The position numbers were made by a program, and so were the translations under genes. Positions 34,678 through 43,350 of a stretch of DNA of 62,901 bases are shown in pieces. How positions within the stretch are numbered: position 1 is the stretch's first letter; each line of letters begins with the position of its first letter. The DNA is taken from the IMG/VR virus record IMGVR_UViG_3300042446_001469, positions 1-62,901 of that record; one strand, 5' to 3'. A model generated the notes under the pieces. The model did not search any database. It was given only the letters and a program-made list of their open reading frames with translations, and was not told where the DNA came from. The stretch is from a virus.

Positions 34678-36726
34678 ATGGCAACAACTAAAATCACATC
34701 AAGATCCCTAGAAACTGGAGCAGCATTAGCAAATCTTAATGCTGGTGCAAGTGTGGCATTGACTGTTCCAGTCACAGCAACTAACTATAATCCAGGAACA
34801 AATGTAGCGACATTTTTAGCTACTCCCACAAGTGCAAATTTACTAGCGGCGGTGACAGATGAAACAGGGACGGGTAGCTTGGTTTTTGCGACATCGCCAA
34901 CTATCACAACTCCAACAATAGCACAAATCAATGGCGGCATTGCAGCTAACGATGACCTGACTTTGCAAGGCACAACAAATGCCACACGGACAACGAGCTA
35001 TGTTAATCTACAACCTAGCGGTGGCAATGTAGGGATCGGCACAGCTACTCCATCAGCGACTCTGCACACAATCGCGCTGACAGAACAAATGCGAATCGGC
35101 TATGATGCCGCAAACTACACTAGCCTAACCGTATCAAGTGCTGGCAACGTAACTCGTAACAACACTGGCACTTTTGTTAGTCAAACGCTCAGTGGCAATC
35201 AAGCACTCTATCAAGGGTTCTCAAGTTCTGCGGTGTATATGACTATAGGAGGAACTACCCGTGGTGATGGTAGCTTAGGTAAGTTTAACGTATTCGGCAC
35301 AGGCACTACCAGTGACGCACCTATTTATGTTATCTGGCATACCACAGATGACTCAGCAGGTAAGAACGCAGGGCTTATAACTAAGACTAGGATGGGTAGT
35401 AGGTATCTTAAAACCTACCAAACAATAGGGCAAAACGATAACTCATTCGGCAATGCTGGGCTTGTTCAGTTTACTGCATTTGAGTACTCTAACAGCACTT
35501 ATACCACTCTCGCAACACCAACAGAGTTCACTGGTTGGAACTATCAGTATTACAATGGAGCAGCATACGAGTCTTTGCTTGCAGTCAGAAAAGCGGGAGT
35601 TGGAGTTGGAGTAGTATCTCCAAACGCTAAAGCGAAGCTGCAAGTTGATTCAACAACACAAGGGTTTCTTCCCCCGCGCATGGATACAACGCAGCGTAAC
35701 GCTATTGCATCGCCTCCCGCTGGATTGGTCATCTACAATACAACCACAAGCAATCTCAATTCGTATAGTGGCTCTGCTTGGGTGGAACTAGTCGATAGTG
35801 CTGATCTCGGCACAAACGTAGCGACATTTTTAGCTACTCCCACAAGCGCGAATCTAGCATCGGCACTCACCGACGAGAACGGAACAGGCGGCGGCTTCGT
35901 GCGAGCAGAGGGCGCGACTTTGACGAGTCCATCAATCGCAGGAACGGCATCTTTTACGGATACAACTCGCCCGACATCGGCAGGAACGGGAACGCCAGCG
36001 GCTACATCTCTGATGACAAGAGACGATGTTGCACTAGAGCCTTTTTACAGTCTCGGCAGTGTTTTTCGCGTATCAGCAACGCCAGCTTTTGCAAATAGCG
36101 GCACTGGATCGGCGGCATTACAAGGAACGGGTGACCGATGGGTAGCATTAAGCTCAGGAACTTCTAATAGTGGCTATGGCAGAGCGCAAATCGGACGGGG
36201 AATCACAACAGTTCCGTCTTATTCAGGCGGTGGCATCAACTTTGCTTCAAAGCTGGGCGTTTCTATTATTTTATGGATCGCGAATTCCGCTGCGACTGAC
36301 ACCTTGAACATTTTCAGATTGCGATTCGGGTCAGACAATACTCCTGTTGCTGATGGAGTTGACGCTGTTGCATATCGCGGATTTGGCGTGGAAATTAAAG
36401 CGCGTGGAACCTCGCATGATTGGCGAGTGTACGGACATGACGGAACATCAATAACATACAGTGCATGGTCAAATACAGGATTGAACGCAAACATATTACA
36501 AACTCGAATTTCTTTATCCGTGATGAGCAATGGAAGTGGAACTATTACCGCCAGCCTTGGATCAAATGGATCAAGAACATTGTCAACTATAACGACAACT
36601 GGAGGTCCCACTGCGACAGGAACTTCCGCGCAATCATACGTTGAAGCGCATGTTGCAAATTCCGCTAGCGGAGTAACGTCTGTATCTGCCGCGCTTTACG
36701 ACGCACTCTTTTACGCTCAAACTTAA
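34678..36726 (+). CDS. Tail fibre protein
   Basis: A 682-residue Ser/Thr/Ala/Gly-rich beta protein typical of phage fibres. The segment NVATFLATPTSANL occurs twice (near residues 42 and 380), marking an internal duplication also visible in DNA (34804-34832 and 35818-35846). Between them are GGNVGIGTATPSATLH and FLPPRMDTTQRNAI, motifs common in fibres that end in an intramolecular chaperone region, though an obvious self-cleaving peptidase is not seen. Higher G+C than its neighbours and shares style with the end of 32397-34661. Probably the host-recognition fibre. Confidence 0.75.
   Translation: MATTKITSRSLETGAALANLNAGASVALTVPVTATNYNPGTNVATFLATPTSANLLAAVTDETGTGSLVFATSPTITTPTIAQINGGIAANDDLTLQGTTNATRTTSYVNLQPSGGNVGIGTATPSATLHTIALTEQMRIGYDAANYTSLTVSSAGNVTRNNTGTFVSQTLSGNQALYQGFSSSAVYMTIGGTTRGDGSLGKFNVFGTGTTSDAPIYVIWHTTDDSAGKNAGLITKTRMGSRYLKTYQTIGQNDNSFGNAGLVQFTAFEYSNSTYTTLATPTEFTGWNYQYYNGAAYESLLAVRKAGVGVGVVSPNAKAKLQVDSTTQGFLPPRMDTTQRNAIASPPAGLVIYNTTTSNLNSYSGSAWVELVDSADLGTNVATFLATPTSANLASALTDENGTGGGFVRAEGATLTSPSIAGTASFTDTTRPTSAGTGTPAATSLMTRDDVALEPFYSLGSVFRVSATPAFANSGTGSAALQGTGDRWVALSSGTSNSGYGRAQIGRGITTVPSYSGGGINFASKLGVSIILWIANSAATDTLNIFRLRFGSDNTPVADGVDAVAYRGFGVEIKARGTSHDWRVYGHDGTSITYSAWSNTGLNANILQTRISLSVMSNGSGTITASLGSNGSRTLSTITTTGGPTATGTSAQSYVEAHVANSASGVTSVSAALYDALFYAQT
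34804..34832 (+). repeat. 29-bp direct repeat, copy 1
   Basis: Identical to 35818-35846; part of a longer diverged duplication inside the fibre gene. Confidence 0.9.
35818..35846 (+). repeat. 29-bp direct repeat, copy 2
   Basis: Identical to 34804-34832; a likely recombination point for fibre domain exchange. Confidence 0.9.
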
Positions 36727-36750
36727 AACATAATCTTTATTAAAAAACAT

Positions 36751-37182
36751 ATGAACGAACAAATAGACGAAGAAATGACATCGCAGGAATATGAAAAATT
36801 CCTAACACAACGAGCAATCAAAGGTATCTACCATGCTGTAGTAACCTTTGAGGAATGCTATAGATTATTTTGGGGCAGACAACCTGAAACGATCATCGCA
36901 TCTTTAAACGAAAATGTTCCTAAAACATTAGCACGATTCGCTTCTAATACAGAAATTGGAAATGCTCTTAATTATCAAATGGCAAAAACAAAACACACTG
37001 TGCGTGTGCCTGTTACAATGCCAGAAGGATATGGTTTTGATGGAGAATGTTTTACTTATAACATACCCGTAGTGGCGACACCTGAACCAGAGATTATCAT
37101 AGATCTAAATCCAGTTCTAGAGCCACCAGTATTAGATGTCATTGAATCAGAAGTTATTGTCGAAGAGCCAATGATACAGTAA
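36751..37182 (+). CDS. Hypothetical protein next to tail fibre
   Basis: A 143-residue protein, not recognised. Helical N-terminal half (EEMTSQEYEKFLTQRAIKGI) and a Pro/Glu/Val-rich acidic C-terminus from about 108. Position directly after the fibre gene would suit a fibre chaperone or accessory protein; this is only context. ATG of the next gene overlaps its stop. Confidence 0.55.
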   Translation: MNEQIDEEMTSQEYEKFLTQRAIKGIYHAVVTFEECYRLFWGRQPETIIASLNENVPKTLARFASNTEIGNALNYQMAKTKHTVRVPVTMPEGYGFDGECFTYNIPVVATPEPEIIIDLNPVLEPPVLDVIESEVIVEEPMIQ

Positions 37183-37643
37183 TGGGTAATCTACCTTTAA
37201 AAAAAGATTCGAGATTTAAACAAGGATTTTTTGCCCCTAAAAATCCTCAAAAGTATATTGGTAAATTGGATAATATAATTTTTCGATCTGGTTTAGAATT
37301 GAAATTGTTTCGATGGGCAGATAATAATGTAAATGTTTTGGAATGGAATAGCGAAGAATTTACTATTCCTTATTTTGATAGTCTTCAAAGGAAAAATCGT
37401 AAGTATTTTATTGATGCTTACGTAAAAATAAAAGAAGGAGATAAAATTAAAAAATATCTTATAGAAGTTAAACCTTGGAAACAGACTCAAGAACCAAAAG
37501 CTACTAAAAATAAAAAGAAATCCAATCTGCTTTATGAACAAGTAGCATGGAAGAATAATTGTGATAAATGGGCATTTGCCAAAGAATTCGCGAAGAAGCA
37601 TGGCATGGATTTTATTATTATTACAGAAAAAGAATTAAATTAA
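37182..37643 (+). CDS. 4: Head-completion protein gp4-like (nuclease fold)
   Basis: A 153-residue protein matching T4 gp4 in size and motifs: PKNPQKYIGKLDNIIFRSGL near residue 19, NVLEWNSEEFTIPY near 50, YFIDAYVKI near 73, the PD-(D/E)xK-like IEVKPWKQTQEPK near 91 and a C-terminal FIIITEKEL. gp4 finishes the packaged head; the Asp and E-x-K residues suggest a nuclease fold. ATG at 37182. Confidence 0.88.
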   Translation: MGNLPLKKDSRFKQGFFAPKNPQKYIGKLDNIIFRSGLELKLFRWADNNVNVLEWNSEEFTIPYFDSLQRKNRKYFIDAYVKIKEGDKIKKYLIEVKPWKQTQEPKATKNKKKSNLLYEQVAWKNNCDKWAFAKEFAKKHGMDFIIITEKELN

Positions 37644-37665
37644 TAGAATTTACAATCATTAAACA

Positions 37666-37671
37666 TAAATA
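37666..37671 (+). promoter_or_regulatory. Late promoter box, 5 bp before ATG 37677
   Basis: TAAATA, ATATT, ATG. Confidence 0.75.
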
Positions 37672-37676
37672 ATATT

Positions 37677-38342
37677 ATGGCGTTGAAACTTAAATTAATC
37701 GCAGAAAATCCTGATGTGTTTGATAACTTTGAAGTTATCGAAGAACAATCCAATCGAAACAGTACATCCAATCTTTATGTTAAAGGACCGTTCATCGGTT
37801 GCAATAGCGTGAATAAAAATAAAAGAATGTATAAACTTGATGATACGAGAACTGAAGTTCAAAGATATATCAATGAGATGGTTCTTCCAGGTAGAGCGAT
37901 GGGTGAGTTGAATCACCCTACTAGTGCTGATGTTAATCTGGAGAGAGCTTGCCATTTGGTAACAGAATTGACTGAAGTTAATGATTATTTTGTTGGTAAA
38001 GCGAAAGTCTTGTCAACACCTACTGGTCAGATCCTCCGTGCGCTTATCAATGATGGTGTTAAAGTCGGTATGTCCACTCGTGCATTGGGACAATTGATGG
38101 AAAATAATGATTACAATCTAGTTCAAAATATGCACTTGGTAGCTATTGATGCTGTTGCAGATCCATCTTATCCAAAAGCATTCGTTAATGGTATTTTGGA
38201 AAGTAAAACATACGTTGTTGAACAAGACGGTTCTTTTGAAGAAGTATATGAAAATTTTGAAAAGTCTCTCAAAACTATTCCAAAGCATGATATTGAATCT
38301 TATCTTCGTAAACAAATCATAAAATTCATTAATTCTATTTGA
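37677..38342 (+). CDS. 21: Prohead core protease, gp21-like
   Basis: A 221-residue protein of the phage prohead protease family. The catalytic His is in GELNHPTSADV near residue 79 and the Ser in GVKVGMSTRALG near 130. Order protease-core-scaffold-capsid is the T4 order. In T4, gp21 cleaves core, capsid and internal proteins after L/I-x-E, which bears on the N-terminal signatures found in this window. The C-terminal 50 residues may be a self-cleaved tail. Confidence 0.9.
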   Translation: MALKLKLIAENPDVFDNFEVIEEQSNRNSTSNLYVKGPFIGCNSVNKNKRMYKLDDTRTEVQRYINEMVLPGRAMGELNHPTSADVNLERACHLVTELTEVNDYFVGKAKVLSTPTGQILRALINDGVKVGMSTRALGQLMENNDYNLVQNMHLVAIDAVADPSYPKAFVNGILESKTYVVEQDGSFEEVYENFEKSLKTIPKHDIESYLRKQIIKFINSI

Positions 38343-38344
38343 TA

Positions 38345-39016
38345 ATGAAAAAGCTACCTTTCTGGAAATTTAGAAAATGGTTTTCTGATAAAGGGAAAAT
38401 TGGAGAATTTTTCGCTGATCCTATATCACAACCAGAATTTCTAACTAGGTTAAAATGGTTGTCCGAAGGTTCTTTGGAATATCATCTATCTAAATTTACA
38501 TCACCATGGACACATGGTGGAATTCCAGAAGAAAAACAACTTTATAAAGAATTTGAAGAATACGTGATAAATAATAATATGGGTAAAACATTCAAAGATA
38601 TGAAAAAAGACGGTAAAGTTACTTTTGATGGTCCTAAAGTAAAAGACCGCAAACCATTTGCACCTGGCACTCAGAAACATAAAGCCAAAAAAGGTAAAGG
38701 TTCTTATGATCGTAAACCACCTGAAGAAGATGCTGAATTTAAAAAAGGTGAAACGAGCGAAGCGAAAAAAGATAGTCTGAGGCGTATGCGCGAAGAAAAT
38801 AAAGGTAAAAAATTACCTCCTCCACAAAAAATGGAAATGAAAGGAGGACTTCAGAAAAAACTTAAAGAAACACTCGGAGAATCAGCATCTATCATCAAAT
38901 TTATTGAAGCTATCATGACTGAAGACCATGCAAATGCTCATAAATATCTGAAAGATACCATCAATAAAAAGATTCAGGAGAAAATTTCTCAAGAAATTGA
39001 AAAACCTTTGTTCTAA
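38345..39016 (+). CDS. Prohead core protein (gp67/68-like position)
   Basis: A protein of about 223 residues; ATG 38345 is preferred to TTG 38339. The N-terminus KLPFWKFRKWFSD is basic-aromatic, the middle (about 80-170) is very Lys-rich, and the end SIIKFIEAIMTEDHANAHKY then IQEKISQEIEKPLF matches the C-terminal pattern of small prohead core proteins of T4-like phages. Lies between protease and scaffold genes. Several L/I-x-E-type sites are present. Basic composition suggests DNA contact after cleavage. Confidence 0.65.
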   Translation: MKKLPFWKFRKWFSDKGKIGEFFADPISQPEFLTRLKWLSEGSLEYHLSKFTSPWTHGGIPEEKQLYKEFEEYVINNNMGKTFKDMKKDGKVTFDGPKVKDRKPFAPGTQKHKAKKGKGSYDRKPPEEDAEFKKGETSEAKKDSLRRMREENKGKKLPPPQKMEMKGGLQKKLKETLGESASIIKFIEAIMTEDHANAHKYLKDTINKKIQEKISQEIEKPLF

Positions 39017-39042
39017 AACATAAAAAAGTTATATCAAATCTC

Positions 39043-39048
39043 TAAATA
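39043..39048 (+). promoter_or_regulatory. Late promoter box, 5 bp before scaffold ATG
   Basis: TAAATA, ATATT, ATG 39054; likely also serves the capsid gene, which lacks its own close box. Confidence 0.75.
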
Positions 39049-39053
39049 ATATT

Positions 39054-39938
39054 ATGAAGAAAAACAAACAGAATCTTTTCTCTGAAGACGTTCAAAAAAG
39101 TCTCGGTCTTTCCGACGAATCCGTTAGTGCTATCCAAAAAGCATTGGAAGCTAAAGTAGATCTTGCAGTTGAAGCTGCATTGGTTGAACAGGATGAAGTG
39201 TATGCTACTAAATTGGGATCGGTCATGGAATCGCTCGATAAAGATCGCACCATCAAAATGAAAAAATTGATGGAAGCTTTTGATAAAGATAAGACTACCA
39301 AATTAGTTAAAGTTGTTAAGAAATACGAAAGAGAACAGCAAGTTGATCTAATTAGATTTAAAAAACAACTCACTGAATCTGTTAGTGCCTATTTGGAAGA
39401 ATTTTTGAGTGAATCCATTCCTGCTAAAGATATTGAGCAAGCAGTTAAGAATAAAACCGCTATGAACGTGTTGGGAAATCTCCGCAAAGTGTTTGCAATT
39501 GATTCTGCTATCATGAAAGAATCTGTGTCCGATGCAATTCTACAAGGTAAAAATGAATTGGATAAACTTCGTAATGAGAACGCTTCTTTGAAGAGCAATC
39601 TCAAAGTTATCACTGAAGAGAAAAATAACACACAAGTTAAACTCTTCCTCGAAGGTAAAACTTCCAAGTATCCTGAATCTAAAAAGAACTTCATCAAGAA
39701 AGCTCTTGGCGATAAATCCCTTACCTTTATCAAAGAAAATTTCGATTACACCGTGCGTCTCTTTGAAAAACAAGAGAAAAAACAACTTGAAGTAATCAAG
39801 GAAGAAGCTCTCCAAAACCGTAAACATAAGCCAGATTTCGTGAAAAATCAAAAAATTATCACGGAACAAGTAAGTAATGATGTAGAGGAGAATGATCCTT
39901 ATCTGAGTGTCCTTCAAACGATGGAATTCAGAAGATAA
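39054..39938 (+). CDS. 22: Prohead scaffold protein, gp22-like
   Basis: A 294-residue helical, Lys/Glu-rich protein placed between protease and capsid genes as gp22 is in T4. Long coiled-coil segments (about 50-130 and 165-205). Conserved-looking parts: YATKLGSVMESLDKDRTIK near 49 and the end DPYLSVLQTMEFRR. It forms the assembly core and is expected to be degraded by the gp21-like protease. Confidence 0.82.
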   Translation: MKKNKQNLFSEDVQKSLGLSDESVSAIQKALEAKVDLAVEAALVEQDEVYATKLGSVMESLDKDRTIKMKKLMEAFDKDKTTKLVKVVKKYEREQQVDLIRFKKQLTESVSAYLEEFLSESIPAKDIEQAVKNKTAMNVLGNLRKVFAIDSAIMKESVSDAILQGKNELDKLRNENASLKSNLKVITEEKNNTQVKLFLEGKTSKYPESKKNFIKKALGDKSLTFIKENFDYTVRLFEKQEKKQLEVIKEEALQNRKHKPDFVKNQKIITEQVSNDVEENDPYLSVLQTMEFRR

Positions 39939-40000
39939 TTTCCACCCCGCACTATGAGGAATTAATTCCTGAACAAATGTGAATAGAAAATCAAATATAT

Positions 40001-41452
40001 ATGAATATCCCACAAACTGATTTAAATGGCTCAAAAATGCAACGCGCAGTCGCTAAATGGCGTAAAGTGCTGGACTATAGCTCGAACTCGATTCCTGCTA
40101 TCCAGAACGAACACGTCTATAAGACAACCGCTATGCTGCTTGAGAACCAAGAACAGTGGTGCTTTCAAGAATCAAACAACGCTGGTAGTAACGGCGTTTT
40201 TGGCGCAACGTCTTCCATTGGCAATGGTATCGCTAACAGCGACTCCTATGCTGCTGGTGATGCTCGTTTGCCAAAGATTCTGATTCCTATGATTAGACGT
40301 ACTTTCCCAGAATTGATTTCTAATGAAATCGTCGGTGTCCAGCCAATGGGCGGTCCTGTCGGACTCGCCTTCGCTCTCCGTTATGCTTATCAAGGCGAAA
40401 CCCTTGGTGCAGACGGTGTTGATGGCAAAGCATTCACCTCTACTTCCCGTGGCAACCAGCCTTGGGATCAGTATGCAGGTGGTACAGGTCTTCCGAACGA
40501 CGAAATGGGCTATCAATTACTGGACACACGTTTCACTGGCACATCTGCTGGTTTCCTCTCTGGTCATGCTGAGTGGACATTCGCAGATCAAGACCGTGGT
40601 ATTGCTGAACTATTGAGTAATTACGAATTGACAGGTAAAATCCCTCAAATCGAACTCAAGTTTGACAAAACTGCTGTTGAAGCTGGGACACGTAGACTTG
40701 CAACTCGTTGGAGTGTTGAGTTGGAACAAGACATCAAAAACATGAACGGCATCGATATCGATGGAGAACTTACGAATGCTATGTCGTATGAGATCCAAGC
40801 TGAAATCGACCGTGAAGTTGTGATGCGTATGATCCAAACAGCCTTTAATGCTGGTGCTGGCGCAGGTTTCTCCATCTGGAGTCCTGTTAGTGCGGATGGT
40901 CGTTGGACTGCTGAAAGAAATATTACCTTCTATCAACGCCTTATTATCGAAAGTGGTCGTATGGCTGCTCGTAACCGTAGAGGTGCCGCTAACTTTGTTA
41001 TCGCCACTCCTCGCGTTTGCAGCATCCTCGAAATGCTTCCTGACTTTAAGGTTTACGAAATCAACGGAACCGTTTCGACGGCTGGTGTTGGTATCGCAAA
41101 AGTTGGTACTGTTGGTAGCCGCTGGACGGTTTATCGTGATACTCGGACTGAAGTTCAGAACACTTCACTCTATAGCCCTAACTACTACTCTGGTCAAACC
41201 AGCGGTGTAGAATATGCGCTATTGGGTTACAAAGGTTCTGAATACTATGACACAGGTATTATTTACTGCCCATACATCCCGATTATGGTGCAACGCACAA
41301 TTGGACCGAATGATTTCGCTCCTCGCGTTGGACTCATGACCCGTTATGGTATTGTAAACAATATCTTCGGTGCTAATCTTTATTATCACCTGATCATTGT
41401 CAAAGGTCTTGGTACTGCGTTTACACCTGGTTCTGTTAGCACTTACCTGTAA
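40001..41452 (+). CDS. 23: Major capsid protein, gp23-like
   Basis: A 483-residue HK97-fold capsid protein of the gp23 type: LPKILIPMIRRTFPELISNE near residue 89, IVGVQPMGGPVGLAFALRY near 109, and near the C-terminus the conserved segment with PYIPIMVQRTIGPNDFAPRV. The N-terminal segment AMLLENQEQWCFQES near 44-58 holds L-L-E and F-Q-E, plausible sites for prohead-protease trimming. Codon and base use are visibly less AT-rich than the neighbours, as expected for a highly expressed gene. A strong terminator follows. Confidence 0.93.
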   Translation: MNIPQTDLNGSKMQRAVAKWRKVLDYSSNSIPAIQNEHVYKTTAMLLENQEQWCFQESNNAGSNGVFGATSSIGNGIANSDSYAAGDARLPKILIPMIRRTFPELISNEIVGVQPMGGPVGLAFALRYAYQGETLGADGVDGKAFTSTSRGNQPWDQYAGGTGLPNDEMGYQLLDTRFTGTSAGFLSGHAEWTFADQDRGIAELLSNYELTGKIPQIELKFDKTAVEAGTRRLATRWSVELEQDIKNMNGIDIDGELTNAMSYEIQAEIDREVVMRMIQTAFNAGAGAGFSIWSPVSADGRWTAERNITFYQRLIIESGRMAARNRRGAANFVIATPRVCSILEMLPDFKVYEINGTVSTAGVGIAKVGTVGSRWTVYRDTRTEVQNTSLYSPNYYSGQTSGVEYALLGYKGSEYYDTGIIYCPYIPIMVQRTIGPNDFAPRVGLMTRYGIVNNIFGANLYYHLIIVKGLGTAFTPGSVSTYL

Positions 41453-41484
41453 GTCTAATTTAGCAGACACGCTGAACAAATTTG

Positions 41485-41514
41485 AAACCCGATGCACCGA
41501 AGAGCATCGGGTTT
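41485..41514 (+). terminator. Rho-independent-type terminator after capsid gene
   Basis: Perfect 11-bp stem AAACCCGATGC / GCATCGGGTTT with an 8-base loop, 32 bp after the gp23 stop. The T-tract is only three bases. Confidence 0.8.
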
Positions 41515-41528
41515 CCTCGTTTATACGT

Positions 41529-41534
41529 TAAATA
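41529..41534 (+). promoter_or_regulatory. Late promoter box, 6 bp before ATG 41541
   Basis: TAAATA, ATATCA, ATG. Confidence 0.7.
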
Positions 41535-41540
41535 ATATCA

Positions 41541-42065
41541 ATGCAATTATTCAATCAATTTTTCCAAATCCACGAAAGTCTTGATAATCCATACCCTTGG
41601 AAGAATACGTTCAAAACCGAAGAAGTCGTAGATGATTGGGATGATAGTGGAGATGAATATCCCAAAGATGTTCTTACACCAACTCAAATAATACATTTCA
41701 AAACAGATGAAGGTGTTCCATACATTTGGTATGCAAAGCAAAATAGATACAACGATAAATATTGGGAAATTGCATTCGGGATTGTTGAAAAAGATAAAGG
41801 AGATGGTGGCTATGAAACAAATATTGAAAAAACGGGAACAGGCAATGCATTTCGTGTATTCGCTACAGTAATTGAAATTACAAATTATTTCGTGGAATGG
41901 GATGGAGATAATTATGAAGTTCAAAATTTAACCTTTTCATCTAAAGGTAATAACCGAACATCTCTTTATAAAAAATATCTAGTTCCCCGAATTGAAAATT
42001 TTGAAATATCTGATGAACAGAAAAATGGTGATGAAACAGAAATCCATCTTCAACGTAATTTCTAA
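41541..42065 (+). CDS. Late protein with head-targeting-like N-terminus
   Basis: A 174-residue protein starting MQLFNQFFQIHESLD, which fits the shared signature, with I-H-E as an I-x-E cleavage candidate. The rest is mixed alpha/beta: YIWYAKQNRYNDKYWEIAFG near 61 and GTGNAFRVFATVIEITNYF near 98. No named family. Gene position directly after the capsid gene. Confidence 0.62.
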   Translation: MQLFNQFFQIHESLDNPYPWKNTFKTEEVVDDWDDSGDEYPKDVLTPTQIIHFKTDEGVPYIWYAKQNRYNDKYWEIAFGIVEKDKGDGGYETNIEKTGTGNAFRVFATVIEITNYFVEWDGDNYEVQNLTFSSKGNNRTSLYKKYLVPRIENFEISDEQKNGDETEIHLQRNF

Positions 42066-42082
42066 AATTTGATCAATTTTGC

Positions 42083-42088
42083 TAAATA
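42083..42088 (+). promoter_or_regulatory. Late promoter box, 5 bp before ATG 42094
   Basis: TAAATA, ATAAT, ATG. Confidence 0.75.
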
Positions 42089-42093
42089 ATAAT

Positions 42094-42546
42094 ATGAGCA
42101 TTTTTACGTTCCAACAAAACCTTCTTTCCGCTGAAAAAACTGGTAATCCTAATCTTACCAATACTACACTCTCCGCAACAGGTGTCACATTCCTATCTGG
42201 TGCTAACGTAGTTGTTGCAACTAGACAATTAGGTGTGGTATCTCTGTCCACTACTGATGTGGGTATTGCATTCGATCCTGTTGAATTTTCAGTAGGCTCT
42301 ACAGTTAATACCGCATCTGCATTCTCCCTTGCTGCTTATCCAAGTGTCACGGTAAATGTTCTTGGTTCAAGATTTAATATTCCAGCATCGCTTCACAATA
42401 CTCAAATGGCTATCGTGAATACTGATAATTCATATTCTGTGTTCCCATTCCTGAGTTCTGTCACGACTGTTCCAACATCAGCATTCTCAGAAACCTTCTC
42501 TGTATCTACCCCTGATGCTCGTAGAAAGAGATTGCTAGGATATTAA
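42094..42546 (+). CDS. Hypothetical structural protein
   Basis: A 150-residue protein. Start ATG 42094 is chosen for its late box; the in-frame TTG at 42079 lies upstream of the promoter core. Thr/Ser/Val-rich, beta-type pattern (VTFLSGANVVVATRQLGVVS), with a basic end PDARRKRLLGY. The make-up suits a capsid decoration protein, unproven. A terminator follows. Confidence 0.58.
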   Translation: MSIFTFQQNLLSAEKTGNPNLTNTTLSATGVTFLSGANVVVATRQLGVVSLSTTDVGIAFDPVEFSVGSTVNTASAFSLAAYPSVTVNVLGSRFNIPASLHNTQMAIVNTDNSYSVFPFLSSVTTVPTSAFSETFSVSTPDARRKRLLGY

Positions 42547-42579
42547 TAATAAGATACTTTTAATCTTTATTGGTATATG

Positions 42580-42606
42580 AAAGCACACGGTTGATTCGTG
42601 TGCTTT
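42580..42606 (+). terminator. Terminator hairpin before the spike genes
   Basis: 10-bp stem AAAGCACACG / CGTGTGCTTT, 7-base loop, followed by TCTC; a late box starts 6 bp later. Confidence 0.8.
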
Positions 42607-42611
42607 TCTCT

Positions 42612-42617
42612 TAAATA
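42612..42617 (+). promoter_or_regulatory. Late promoter box, 5 bp before ATG 42623
   Basis: TAAATA, GTAAT, ATG. Confidence 0.72.
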
Positions 42618-42622
42618 GTAAT

Positions 42623-43348
42623 ATGTATAATAGGGGAAGTGGTTCAGGCGCAGAATCCAAAAGAACTGACGAATCATTTTATAGTGGTATTGTCGTGAAG
42701 AACGATGATCCTTTGAAATTGAATAGAGTAAAAATTTATATTCCCGAATTATCTAACCAACCTTTTGACAATTGGTTGGAAGAATACGATGAAATCAATG
42801 TTAAAATGGCAGGTGTCAATAATCCAACTGATAATTGGAACGACATTGCAATATTTAAAGAAATAGCCAATAACCTCCCATGGGCAGACCCATGCTACCC
42901 AATAATCGGTGAATCGGGAAATGCTCGATATTACCAAAACGATGAAGATAGTATTTCAACTATTTCTGATTGTAATTATGAAGAAGGGTTTCAAGTGAAT
43001 GATGAAGAACCCCCAACATTACAAACGGGATCATTCTCACCAGCATTTATCTATGAAAACAAAGATACCATTATGGGAGACGCTTTCAATAAACCAATTG
43101 ATGTATTCTCTGTGAAGTGTAATACATATTCATTTGGTTACAAATCACAAAAATTTAGTAATAAAACAAAGGGTATAATCGGTGTTCCTGAAGTTGGTTC
43201 TAAAGTATGGGTATTCCATTACATGGGAGATTTAAATTTCCCTGTTTATTTTGGTGTTATACAAGATTACAGAAGCCTTACACTTATCAATAGAACTGAT
43301 AATGAATCCAACATTTCTCCTTATTACCCATCTGACTTCGAAAATTAA
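42623..43348 (+). CDS. Baseplate hub OB-domain protein (gp5 N-terminal-like)
   Basis: A 241-residue protein with the gp5-type OB-fold layout: YSGIVVKNDDPLKLNRVKIY near residue 20, NLPWADPCYPIIG near 83, VPEVGSKVWVFHYMGDLNFP near 193 and YFGVIQDY. T4 gp5 joins an OB domain, a lysozyme and a beta-helix spike; here only the OB part is present, and the next gene supplies spike-like sequence. No lysozyme domain is visible. Confidence 0.7.
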   Translation: MYNRGSGSGAESKRTDESFYSGIVVKNDDPLKLNRVKIYIPELSNQPFDNWLEEYDEINVKMAGVNNPTDNWNDIAIFKEIANNLPWADPCYPIIGESGNARYYQNDEDSISTISDCNYEEGFQVNDEEPPTLQTGSFSPAFIYENKDTIMGDAFNKPIDVFSVKCNTYSFGYKSQKFSNKTKGIIGVPEVGSKVWVFHYMGDLNFPVYFGVIQDYRSLTLINRTDNESNISPYYPSDFEN

Positions 43349-43350
43349 TT

